Assembly: GCA_022496205.1 (NCBI GenBank)
Contig: WTXD01000008.1
Location: forward strand, 558,001 to 622,000
Length of the DNA: 64,000 nt
Reading direction: 5' to 3'
Source: Gloeopeniophorella convolvens
Taxonomy: Eukaryota > Basidiomycota > Agaricomycetes > Russulales
The notes under the pieces were generated by a model. The model was not told the DNA's origin and searched no databases. It worked only from the letters and a program-made list of their open reading frames with translations. Position numbers and translations under genes: made by a program. Positions 19,998-31,770 of this stretch are shown piece by piece (within the stretch, counting starts at the first letter, position 1; the number at the start of each line of letters is the position of its first letter).

Positions 19998-22833
19998 TCT
20001 ATTACCCCACTTCTGCACTTCGGCTACGCTTGCTAGGGCTGTACTGATTGCGGGTCTGCTCACAGCGCTCTCCAAAATTGTAGGCCCGTTATTGACATCT
20101 GATTATATGAGCGGGTTTCGTTGGAGAGCGTAGTCAAGTTGGGATTGGACACTGAAGACACCGTTGAAACACAAAAATGGGCATACGTAGCTCCGGGCCG
20201 CCCTAAACATTCCCATGATTTGAAGCTGTCGATGAGCAAAACACCCTGCACCACCTGGCAAAGTAGTGAATAGAAGGTCTGCCTGCCATGTTCTCGGAGG
20301 TGCGAGAAATTCTGAGAAGCATTGTAGCGTGCACGATCTGAGGACGACAATCATATCACTTGTATTGCAGATCAATGATCAATATTCAATTATCGTGACG
20401 CGCTAACGACATAAATATCTCAAGTGAATCAGAAGCCTAGGCTGCGACGTCTGCTCTCCGTCCGCGCAAATTTTCTGCCCAGGGCTGCTGCGAAGGGTGG
20501 ACGCATGGATATTAGGGATCCACTCGCGCCTGCATGTGCGAAGGAAGAGTCACGCAGACATGCCGTACGTTACCTCAAGATCTGCATTCAGGCCCGAGAT
20601 TCCCAGCACAGCTGGAAATCCATTGCGCAGGACAAGCGCTTTCCAGCGTTCGTTCCTAGCACCTCCGCCCGTTTACGTTGAAGTCCTTGCTCTATTCAGA
20701 CGCGGCGTGAGGGTGCGATCGAGGGTGCCAATGGCCGGGATTGCAGTGGAAGAAGCGAGTCTCTTGTCCCTGTGCCGCACAAGGCAAGATTGGGCACCCG
20801 ATGTAGAGAGCCAGGGAAAGTCTTGCGCTCAACTTGGCCACGGGGCATGACATAGCTCTTCGTACGGACTGCTCCTCCGGTGCAGCGCGAAAATAAGGGC
20901 AATGGGTCCCACTCGTCACCACGCCCCGAACGGAATTAGGATACCCCCCGACTGACTAATCGGCTTGACATTGGTGACATGTCATTAAACGGGTGGCGTT
21001 CATGGTGTGTGTGAGGGTTACGTCGCGCCTGACATGGACAGATCCAGTTACACATTCGAACAACTCGGAAACTTGCCAGGACCCTCCGCCGCTGCCCGTC
21101 CTTTGTTCTGTGGGCAACTCGAGAGCTTCCCGAAGGCCCTGTCACTGTGACGTACGGGTAATACTTACTGGAAGCAGACAGACGACAGGTTCTGCGCCCC
21201 GCGCGCCGTCTAATTAGGGGGTGACGCCGCGGTGGGATGCCAGCACACGCTTGCGGCCACCCCTGAGACGTTTACAGTACGCGCAGGTGATACCTGTTCT
21301 TTTGGAACTTGTATGGGAGCTGACAACCCCGAACACCCGATACGTGGCCCAAGTCACAGGTGTGGCATCCCATCGAGACTGTGCCTCCGTGTGATGCATC
21401 GCTCGGTACACAATGCCGTCTCGCGAATCGAGCGCCTGGGTATAAGCATTCAATTTTGACATAGAGAAGGGCGACCTACAGGCGATCTGTGAGTTTGACG
21501 GTGACATCCGCTTGCGAACTTATGAATATAGGACCATGTGGACATTGGCGTACTCGGGCGGAGACTGGCTGGGCCTTGGGGCATTCTCCCACATGGCCGC
21601 TATGTCATCGCAGGCGCAGGCGTAGGCTAATAAATCGCTGCTGGTTCGCGCCTGCCAAATTCGGCGCTATGATCTCGCCTTCCGTTGCTCGCTTCAGCCC
21701 AGAACGACCACATAGGCACCTTTCGAACTGACCTATAGCCGAGATCACGGCAAAAAGCCCTTATTTATCGTTAATTCACCGGCGGTGGGCGGGGCGACGG
21801 GCAGAACAGGAACCAACCACTCACGCTGCATCTTGTGCGTTGGCAGAACTTGCGCACGACGTGGAAGCTGGGTGAGCTCGCCGCGTCCTTTCTTGGAGAC
21901 GGACATGAATGCTTCGAATGCAACAGTGGGACCGGGCATTCTCCAGTAGAACGCGGTTGCTGTCGCTCACGACGGTGCGGTTGCACATGGGATGAAGTAA
22001 AGAGAAAACGGACGAAAATTATGCGAGCAATACAATGTTCAAGCTCCGCGAACTGTAATTTGCGCAAAAAAGGATGGCATGCGTACGAATTAAGGTAGCT
22101 GGCAGTTCTCGTCGATTCAACGGAGTACTCACTGGCTAAAATTGCCAAGGCTTACGGCGTGCGTCCCCTTCTTTCCAGAATGGCGGCCACTACGCTCGTT
22201 CTTTCGAAGTGTGATACTGAGAACGCTCAGCTAAGTCGACACTGGTCGTCTCCCAGCCAGCTACTCAAAAGGCAAACGTGGCCTGTCTGGGGCTCATGTG
22301 CTCACAGGTGGCCGAGATCCTGCGCGATACTGGCGTAGCCATCGAGCGTTTCCCGTCTGGCGTGTCTGTTATGCAGGTCAGTTGTCACTTCATTAACATT
22401 ACGGAATTCTGATGCGTTCCGATTCTCCATGTGGGTAAAACCAAGTCAAGGGAACGGTGTGGAAGGCTTCTACTCAAACCGTCCTAGATCTTTCTCATCG
22501 ATTCAACAGAATCTCCGCCTTTCTCATTGACGAGTCCCCTCAATCTCATACGCCGCAGATTAATAAGGTTCAATCGCGTTTTGCAGTTAAAGAAACAGCC
22601 TTTCAATTTGAATGTTCAAACTTACCGAGCAACAGGACCCGCTCTTATACTTGTATGGTTGGTCGGTCGCGAGTCTGCGCTTTGCATATCGGGATTGCCT
22701 CAAGCCAGTGGCGTCTACGACAAAACTTGCACCCATCAGCTTCACTTCTTCTGGAGTGTGACGCAACCCGGCACTATTTGTATCCCTGTCTCGAGTAAAC
22801 TCTGACGTCCTCCCTCCTCCCATCTCCTCCATC
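19998..22833. other. Intergenic region, 2.8 kb, upstream of WOPR copy C
   Basis: No intact gene recognised. Most open frames lack domains. The only coding-like part is near 22262-22545 (separate entry). The rest probably includes the 3' flank of GLTP and a long promoter for WOPR copy C. Confidence 0.45.
22262..22545 (+). pseudogene. Possible gene remnant of unknown family
   Basis: A short stretch reads like conserved protein: VAEILRDTGVAIERFPSGVS, then a plausible GT-AG intron, then GTVWKASTQTVLDLSHRFNR and ISAFLIDE. I cannot assign it to a family. No start, stop-bounded continuation or further exons could be built on either side, so it may be a truncated gene, a degraded duplicate or chance. 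Confidence 0.25.
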
Positions 22834-23954
22834 ATGATGCCCTCTACCTTGACGAACATCCGCGTCCGCACTGCACGAGACGCAGAGATCATCTTCCACG
22901 CTGTCCGCCTTGGGATGCTGCCCATGGTCGTCCAGCGTCTTGGGAGCGAGGAACGTATGGCCCTATCTTCGGGTTGTGTATACGTTTGGGAAGAACGTAG
23001 CGGAAATCTTTCCGAATCCATGGAGCAAGGCATCGAACGTTTTACCGAGGGGAGAAGTTGGGGTCCTTCGAGGTAATTACCGGCAATTAAAGTCGCCTAA
23101 CTACCGCACTAACGTACCTTTCTTCGAATCCCCTAGAGCTCGAGATGTGAGCAATCGCTCCCTCTGCCACGAGTAGTACGCACGAAAACTGACTATGTTT
23201 CCATCCAGGACTTTCTTTTCTATCACGAGAAGGACACGTCACCCAAATCCCTGATGGTCGAAAGGACGAGGGCGATAAGGTGGGTTAAACTTGATGGTAT
23301 CCAGACCGGGACGAGGCGCCGAAGGTGTGATTCGCACAGATATCAAGAAGACCCCATTGGCGCGTCCGCGATGCGCCCTCGACGGAGAGGCGAACATATG
23401 ATTAAACAAACGTACTCCGTCTACGTCCAAACGCCGGACGGAATGAAAAAATGGCACCTGAGTAGGTCGTTCCTTCACACTCGCTGTAGCGCATGAGAGC
23501 CTCATGGTACCCAGATGCATACTGGACGCAGGAGACCCTCGATCAACTATTGACTATAGACGACATTCCGGCGCTGCGATCTCTCAAGGTGCCTTCTGGT
23601 TCTTATCTCTGCGCCCGGACCAACAGGATGCGAGAGACTGCCGCTCGATCGGCACGAGGCGTGTCTTCAGAAAGCATTGGTCGCTCACCTTCTGCCACGC
23701 CTCCAATGTTCGCACCTTATCCCTTCCAACACCGCCCAGACGAGGATCGTGACGTCTCGCCTCTTTCTCCCTCCTTCCAGGTTCAGGCCCCGGTCCACCT
23801 AGCGAATGAGGCAGCTGCAGTGGCACATGGTCACCCTCCGACAAGCCGCGGACTCTCATTAGCACCCATCGAGCATCTCGAGCGATGCCGACGCTCAAGA
23901 CGAAACGCCGCGGACGAGAGGATCCTCCGGTCTTTTGATAACAAACGCTCCTAG
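22834..23954 (+). CDS. WOPR-domain (Gti1/Pac2 family) regulator, copy C
   Basis: Third paralogue, on the opposite strand to A and B and about 10 kb from B. Exons: 22834-23072, 23137-23146, 23209-23279, 23340-23461 and 23515-23954 (882 nt, 293 residues). WOPRa reads IRVRTARDAEIIFHAVRLG, QRLGSEERMALSSGCVYVWE, GIERFTEGRSWGPSR, DFLFYHEKD. WOPRb reads HMIKQTYSVYVQTPDGMK, KWHLNAYWTQETLDQLLTID. The tail ends with the shared motif LAPIEHLERCRRSRRNAADE. Exon 2 is a 10-nt microexon. The 60-bp segment 23280-23339 looks like an intron but is also an open in-frame stretch, so it could be retained. Like copy A it carries RFTEG in place of RWTDG. Confidence 0.9.
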
Positions 23955-26900
23955 GTGTCCCTTGATCGCTCCCGTACCTCGCGCGACTACCAACTCTGTT
24001 TTGTGTGACTTTGTCTGCGGACTCGCGTGTTATCATGTTCTTGCTGCTTACCCCTCCATCTACCTCCGCCTCGGACTCTGCTCCGCACGCTTGCGAACGC
24101 CGTATAGTTATGCGCAGTTTAACCTTTTTCTTGCATCCTCATCCTCTCCCATCACGGAATATTCATTGTTTATCCTTGTACAACAGAACTACACTATACT
24201 GCTATCTTACTATTATCGCATTGACAATGTCCCTACCACATCAAACGACTCGCGACGAGACTTGGTCCTTGTAAATGGCGTCACCGTGCAGGGTGCGAGC
24301 CCTGGAACCACTGCTTTGGAGAGTGCAGCGAGCCATCGATTGCTGACTCGAACCGCAAGCCACAGAATCCCACGTCTTCCCTTCGAGCCTGATCACTTAT
24401 CAAATCCGCCCTGGCAAGTTGTACCATTCTCGATGGGACTAAGGCCTTCTGGGAAAGGTTGAGAACTCGTTTGTTCGAGAACACCGTCCGCATGGTAAAT
24501 GTATGGTGAGTGCTTCTCTGACTCATGACAAAATGAAACGCGGTCTAGAGTCTAGACAGCTGGGGACCAGCAGGACGGGCGAGGGCATGCCACTGGCCAG
24601 GGCTTAAGGTTTGATTCTCTGCCTGCACGCCTGAACCGCCTGATGCGTCCCTTTGGAGGGACCGGGTATTCCGTCCAGCGTCCCAGCGAGTCTGTCATGA
24701 GGCGGTTGAATTGGTCGTCCGATTCGCGCCCCACAGAAGGCCCCGACTTGCTCCGTCCGTAGGACGGGTTTACATAAGTTTGCCGTCGATGCGGAGAAAG
24801 AAGGTGGGCGACCTGGACATGCACTTTCTTCTTCCTCGAGGGCAGGGGCAGTCACCGGATGGTCGAGATCTAGAGCGCAGCGCAGACCGTGGGGGCGCCG
24901 TTGCCGGCGACAGGTTGGAATTGGCACTCAGCGACGGTCCGGCTCGTGGTGCCGGGCTTCGGGCTTCGATTTATTGAAGCGACACATTGACTACATCTGC
25001 AGACGCTGTGAATTTGAAGTGCGCCAGCTCGTTGATTCCAAGAGCGTTTCTCGCTTGTGTCCTCAGGAATGCCGAGATTAGACCTGGCACCCTCGCGAAG
25101 ATGCATTGCGCTTTCATAATGATCCGCGAAGGACAGCACCGGGTGTCATGCGTCCGAGGCCAAGCGTTAAGTCATCGCTCGAGTCGCACGGGCCCACGAT
25201 CTTACTTCATCGTTTACCAAGAGTGCACCCGGGACTCACGACGTATCGCCTCGGAGACATTATATTTATTTTCAGAACAGAACAGGCGAGTCTATCAGTG
25301 CCTACATCCTCAACGCTATCGGTCTAGAACCTCACCACGATAGCCAAAAGAATGCCAGATCGAAACTCTCGCACCGGTGGCATTTTCCTTGCAAAGTGCT
25401 CCAAGGAACACTCTAGGGCGCTCGCTTACCCAACTTTACCAATAGGATTCCGTGACGAAGTGGAGTAGCGAGACTAGAAGATGCTTCCGGCTGATCTAGG
25501 CGCGCCGTTTGACCGAACGCTGAGGGGTGCTGCAGAGGGTTTAAGGGTGTGACCATCGAGGAAGCACTGGAGACTCGTGGCGAGCAACCCCAGCCGCGTC
25601 GGAAATGAAAGCAACTGTTGAATGAGCACGCGAATGAGCCAGCGATTGCGCAGTCTGCTTGAAGATCGCGATTATGCGCCGGGGGTTCGGGTCCGAGGCG
25701 CTGGTAAACCATTTAGCAGTGTCTTGGTACTAGCGCACCTTGTTCTAGGTAACGCAAATGCGCACGTCACGCTACCCAGTCCCTGCGGTGCGTCTGATGC
25801 CAGCTTGAATTGAAGTGTCCTTATCAAGCTCTGCCCTGCGACACAGCAAGACATGCGCTGATGCAGCGTGTGCGTGGCGCTTGCAGGTGCTCATCTCCGA
25901 ATGCCCCTACGTGCGTGCGTCGGCAGAAGGAGATACCATGACAGGTTTATTGGGCCGATTACGAACCGATAGAATTGTTATACCCTACGACGAAAGACAA
26001 TTGTCATTGCGCCAAGATATAAATAAGCCTGCGCACCGCTACCTTAAAATCCAATTGGGGGCCGTGGGGGTGCGCCGCTGCGAAAGAAGGTTTCATCCAT
26101 TGTCATTTGACCCCAGGCGTTCGAGGCGGGCGGCGCCGGGGAGGGCCAGACAAGGGACAGAGTATGCAGGAGCACAAGCCAGCATGCCGTCAGACCCGGG
26201 TGGGCGTGGGCCCTCGCCGCACTATCACAGTGTCACCACCGCTCTCCACAGCGAATGAAGGGCAGCGAAGCCGCGAAGGACGAGCAGGATGTTGTATGGG
26301 TTGGCAGTCGAAGCCCTGCGCGCCGCACAGGGGTGTCGTTCATCAGGCAACACCGGTGAGCGATCTGATGCCGTCCCATGTGGGCAATGGCCAGCTCTGG
26401 CAGCGAGCTGACTCATGTAGGCCCTCCTGCCATCATCACTGCGTGCCTCACCGGTTCTCTGGAGGGCTGCACGGCACGTCTGCCCACCAGCCAATGCTGG
26501 CGCGGCGCCGCATCCTGCCTGACAACACACCTGCCCTACCAACGCCCACTCCAGGAACAGAGTAGGCAGCTCTGTCGTTGTGATCGCGGTCGGGATTTTC
26601 CATGTAGTTGCAACCATCATTCGCATTTCCCAAGAGCGATTTTCCAGAACCGCCGCTCTCCGAACGTCTTATATTGAGAAGACAGATGACGGAAGGTAGA
26701 GACTAAAGAGGAGGGCCAGATCCTTCGAAGAGAGAATAACGAGAGACGAACCTCTATTCCCGGGGACGCCTCAAAGAAGGGGCGAGAACCCGTCGAATAT
26801 GGGAACCTGGTTTGCCCAGAGCCTTGGTGTACGATAAGCCCCTTGTACGGGTGAGTATCCGTCTCCATTCAGGGCTACTGGTTCGCCTATTCGCCGCACT

Positions 26901-27675
26901 AAACGCAGCCCCCGGACAGAGTGTGCCGGACTGATGCAGATGAGGTTCCCGACATGTGTTGCAGCGTCTGCTTCTGCGGAAGTTATGAACGGACGGAAGT
27001 CATGCTCCCGGTAATAACTGATCGCCCTTGCAACAAATGGGTGTTCAATGCACGAACGATATAAATACCGCATTTCCACGTAAGTCGGATGAATCCCTGA
27101 TAATTGAACAGATCGACGAGCGCGATATATGGTATATAATGTACAACGAGGCTGACGGACGACTGGGGTCAACTTTAAGGGCGCGACGTGCTGCTCTCCA
27201 GCGCAGAATGGCAGCGACTCACTAGCACAATAGCCACATCAGGTCACAAAGCGGCGGCCGTCGGCCGACACCGGCGAGGAACAAACCGAAACGGAGCAGC
27301 ACGCTTCCCAATGCCCGTTGCCTCGTCAGCCGCGTCGAGACTCGCGAATACGCCAGGCGTCCCGAGTGTCCGAGTTTGGGCTGATTTCCCGCAGTTACTG
27401 AGCACTTCTGCTCATTCCGACCGACCATTCCCCGTAACCAGTTATCGCGCTTCCTGCTCCAAGGCAGCTTGTGTATCGAAAGTTCGTCGGCGATGGCGCC
27501 GCTTCCAGTTCGCACGTCGGGTGTGAACCATGGCCCCGACTCGACGATGACTGCGGGGAAGCATGGCGCCGGACGGACCGTGGGGGCTCCCGTCCTCCTC
27601 GGCCGGCGGCAGTGGTTGTGGTATGTAGGTGTGTGCGTGTAAAGGTATGGCTTGAACAAGAAGGCCGTTGTAGGG
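23955..27675. other. Gene-poor stretch, 3.7 kb
   Basis: The longest region without a recognisable gene. Open frames up to 175 codons occur on both strands but show no domain or splice-consistent extension. It includes the 3' ends of WOPR copy C and of the LysM gene, which converge here. I see no transposon terminal repeats. Confidence 0.45.
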
Positions 27676-29018
27676 CTAACGTACTGGTGGACGGTCATTT
27701 GAGGGGAACCATGCACTGTTACGCGAAAGATTGCCCGAGCTACCCTTAGACGGACTCCGCGCCATATGCTCCGGGAGTTGCATGATAGCTGCCGGCTGCA
27801 TCTGGACGGTGTGTATGGGAGTGGAGGACAGTGCGATTTGTTCTACACTCCGCTCAGGGGGTTCTCTACCACTAAGGACACCTGAGTCAGAGGACTTCGT
27901 CCGGGAAGGGCCGCTCCTTTGAGGGCTAATGAAGGGAACGGGGATCAAGGCCGACGCATTGGTGCGCGACTTTGGGGTTGTGGGGACCGTCGTGAGCTCA
28001 TGCTCCACCTCGTCGCTTGCCGTTCCGGTCGTAGATGTCGATGCGCTTTCCATGGACAGGCGCGATATAAGCTCGTCACGGGTAGACGCATTTAGAGGCA
28101 GCGCGGAGAAAAGGGAAGAAAGCGCATTCGCGCCAATGCTGGAGAGCTGATTCGATCGTCTAGGAGGTGTAGAGGGTGCTGATATGGAATAAGGGTTGTC
28201 TTTGAATGGTAGGGGAGAAGAGACCGTTCTAGGATATGCACCAGGGTTGGAAGACGGTGGGAAAAATGAGAGGCTCGTGGTGGGTACCCGCTTGACATTG
28301 GATGAACGCTCTAACTTGGAGGACTCGGGCTTGGAAGTAGAAGTGTCTGATGTGGGTTCAGGTTCAGCTCGTTGTGCTAAGGACGATGCGACAGTCTCAA
28401 GGCTTGTATGTCGCGCCTTGTCTAAGGGGATGTATAGGACCTGGCGAAGATGGATAGAGTCTGAAGCCCATAGCTGGTTGGCGCGCCGCAGCTCGGTGAG
28501 AGAAATACCATATTTCAATGCGACACCGGCAAGGGAGTCACTCGGCGAGACCTGTGAAAGGCGATGAGACGCCAAGGACGGCTGAGGGATGGAACGATGT
28601 GACGTACTTCGTGCTCAAGCACTATCCGGTGGGGCTCCGCACCATCGGACGGAGGATCGGGCTCGGCACGCAAGGGCAAGGTCGATGAAAGCATGCGAGT
28701 CAATCGCGGCCGGGTGCTGCCCTTGTCATACCGAGCTGTCCTGGTGGTACTTGACCGGCGTAAGGGATGGATATTGCTTGAACTGTCTACAGTACGAGAT
28801 CGGGAATGAAGCGATTGCTTCAAGGTACTCCATGGACCGGATGAGCCGCCATCTGAGCCTCTTCTCCGCAGGACGGTGGGCCGGGAGGGCGAGGCCTCGA
28901 TTGCGGAAGTAAATGGCCTGTCGGCGGTGTCTCGCTGGTGGGAGTCGTCTAGAGAATCAAGATGGAGACCATCCTTCGCGGACGCGCGCGAGGAGAAGAA
29001 GCCGTCTCTGGACGGCAT
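27676..29018 (-). CDS. LysM-domain protein, probably intracellular
   Basis: Two exons, 29018-28608 and 28551-27676, with a 56-nt intron (1287 nt, 428 residues). One LysM module spans the splice junction: HRIVLEHEV joined to SPSDSLAGVALKYGISLTEL, RRANQLWASDSIHLRQ, VLYIPL. LysM modules bind N-acetylglucosamine polymers in secreted proteins, but this protein has no signal peptide or membrane helix. The module sits mid-protein between long Ser/Arg/Pro-rich disordered regions. That layout matches the intracellular LysM proteins of eukaryotes (LYSMD1/2-like), whose function is not settled, better than secreted chitin-binding effectors. Splitting LysM across an intron with preserved phase supports the model. 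Confidence 0.85.
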
Positions 29019-30580
29019 TCGAGAGGCGCTATGGGCGGGGGGTGAGCATCGTCGGGTGGAAAGAGAGTGAACAAGACGAGAGCCGGACGACGTTGGCCGT
29101 GACGAGCTCGTTGGCAGTTGCCACTTGTCATCCGAAAATGGAAGTCACCTTTGTGATATAAATAAATATATGCGATAATATTCCTTGCCTTCTCCCTCCA
29201 ACGCGTCCTCGTTTCGCAGTCCTTGCAAGATCACTTCAACGAGAAGGGCACCTCGTTCAGGGAGAGGGTGAGAATAGGAACGGCGTACACCGACCAATAC
29301 GCCGTCTGGTCACCCACTCAATTCGTTTCTCGGCCGCTTGACACCTGCTTTCGCACGCACTGGCACCGCTCATCTGCACCGCTCGCCGCTCCTGGATGGC
29401 ACTTGCCCCGTCTTACCTGCAATTGAGACACTCAGGAAGGTATTTGCCCTTGCAATACCTCAATCGACCCCATCTTTGCTCAAGGGCCTGGCCTCGCGCC
29501 ACAAGGCTGGGTTTCTCCCATGGTCATGGGCCAACCGCCAGCGCAGCGCCGCCGGTGCGGGCCCATCATGGTCGATTGAGGTCAGTTCCTTCCGTCCGGC
29601 GTATTTCTTGCGGCCTTTCAACCTAATTGCCTCTGCAATGACAGGGGGTAACACATTCTGTGAACACGGCGCACGTGGGTACAACGAAGCACCCCTTCAG
29701 TATCATATAACGGCATCACATGAAGCCGCTCATTCATCAAACACCCAGTAACGATGTTAATTTATAACGAACTTTACGATCACCGAGGCCTGCCACCTAG
29801 GCCATGCTGTCACCGACCTATGAGGGCTTTGGGCTACGGTGAGCTTCCTTTTCGCTGTTGCACGAATACTCCGAATTGTGCAACAAACGTAAAGTCAGGC
29901 CGCGCCGTTGCTCGACGTCAGGGGTTGAAGTCACTGCATGCAAACGTCAGGATCGAACTTGCGCCTCGCTTATGACCGTTATCCCCTAGGCCTGCCCCGC
30001 CGTCACCGAAGCTTCGCGATCGGGTTGCCCTTCATCGTTGAATACATCAAGATCACCTGAATCTTCAAACTCTGTGCAGCAAGCCGGTTTCGGCACAGTA
30101 TAGACGGCCTGGGAACCGTAATGGTCAGCGTCTTACGTTGTGTGGCGAAACCTTCACGTAACTCGCTTGAAGAGGCCTCCCGAACATGGTACCTGCAGAA
30201 GGCGCTAGCCGCTATAGAGAGGCTTTTCTCATACTGTGTCAACAACGCGCTGGAGGGAAAACCATGGTGAGTCGGAACCATCGCCAAAGCGATCACAAAT
30301 GACTTGTCGACACCTCACGTCGCCGAGACCAGAGCGAACCGCTCGCCTTTAGCCTTTTCTCGCCCACTGGAGGCATCTCGGCGTCTTGACCGCCGTGCCG
30401 GTTGCAAGTCGACAATTTGCATTATAAAGATGGGCAAGACTGCAGGGCGCTCTCCTGTGCTACGCTATACAATAATTACGCTATGTGAAGTCGCGCAGGC
30501 TGCTCCAGGGACGCGCGTAGAGAGTGCGCGCTGCCAGGCTTCAGGGGCCCCACGGCGGCGTTTCATCTCTGCATGGCCGC

Positions 30581-31150
30581 AGCTGGGCTATGTGGCGCAT
30601 GGACCTCGCACGCATGATCAATGCCCTGTGTCGACTTCCGTACATCGCAGCAAAGCGAACGGGAATACGGTACGGGACCAAGATCGAACAGCGCCTGCAG
30701 GGGTACCAGAGGAGCGATAGAGATCTCCGCGATCACAACATCGAAGAGGTCTAGGCAAGAAAGCAGGGTTCTTTGGCTGCAATTTATACGGTTTTGACTT
30801 GCAATAAAGGGGTGTCTAATTTACCCGAGCTTCCACACTTTTGAGGGCGCAGAGCGCGTACTCAGGCCAAGAAGCTTGCGAGATTTGGACCCTCAGTCTG
30901 AAGGGGCTGCATTCGTACGTGCATGACGGATAGTGATCGATGAGAAAGCGAGACAGCAATGCGTCAGGTCTAATATTACCCACTCTATCTGTGCCATTCA
31001 AATTGTCCAGAGTGAACATTTGGCCCTTCGCGAGGGTTACATGAGCCAAGGTGGATAATATCCGTAGTGTGAATAGGCCGCATTGCCCAACTCTATCTCA
31101 AAATCTGCCGCGTGCCAATAATCATGACGTGACGCAGCCCATTCGTTAGT
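30581..31150. repeat. Tandem direct repeat, copy 1 (about 570 bp)
   Basis: Starts AGCTGGGCTATGTGG and ends GACGCAGCCCATTCGTTAG. The same landmarks recur in the same order in the next copy, including TACGGGACCAAGATCGAAC, GGAGCGATA, AAGCTTGCGAG, CCTCAGTCTGAAGGGG and GGCCGCATTGCCCAACTCT. It contains many small differences and indels relative to copy 2, so the duplication is old. Confidence 0.8.
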
Positions 31151-31156
31151 AAGTAC

Positions 31157-31715
31157 AGCTGGGCTATGTGGTACATCTACCTCATACTCATGACCAATGC
31201 CTTTTGTCATCGTTCTATCGAGTTTCATGCATCGCAGAAAAGCGAACAAGAATACGGGACCAAGATCGAACGGCATCTGCAAGGGTACCGGAGGAGCGAT
31301 AAGGATCTTGCGCGATCACAATATCCGAGAGGGGGACCGGTCCGGGAGGGAAGCAGGATCTCCATTACTGCAGCATTTGATTGACAATTGGGCAGCTCGT
31401 CGTGTCTGCAGTAAAGGGGGCTCGCCCGACTTGCTCGTGCTTCCGCACTTGGAAGGCGCTTTGCGCATACGAAGGCCAAAAAGCTTGCGAGGACTGAGTA
31501 CTGAGTCCTCAGTCTGAAGGGGTTGCATTCGTTCGACGAGAAAGCGATACACCAATCCACGGGTACCCCGCTCTGCCTGCCATTCAGAGTGCTCAGATGC
31601 ACTGATTTGCCCGAAGCTTCGCGAGGGCTGCGTGAACAGAGGCCGCATTGCCCAACTCTGTCTTGCAGACTGTCGTGTACAAGTGATCAAAACGTGACGC
31701 AGCCCATTCGTTAGG
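31157..31715. repeat. Tandem direct repeat, copy 2 (about 560 bp)
   Basis: Second copy, directly abutting the first in the same orientation. Both copies read on the minus strand give similar but stop-interrupted peptides near the right-hand end (LTNEWAASR in both), so the unit may derive from a duplicated, decayed gene. I do not recognise the source. Confidence 0.8.
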
Positions 31716-31770
31716 AGACAAATACAACAACAGGAGTTCGTCGCAGGGAGAGGAGACGCGGACAATAACA

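Larger units (their letters stand above)
29019..31770. other. Intergenic region, 2.75 kb, containing a tandem repeat
   Basis: Upstream of the LysM gene and downstream of the bZIP gene. No gene recognised. The right half is occupied by two diverged direct repeats (separate entries). Confidence 0.5.

Noticed and set aside
30581..31715. Transposon interpretation of the tandem repeat
   Set aside because: No terminal inverted repeats, target-site duplication, transposase or reverse-transcriptase motif could be seen.
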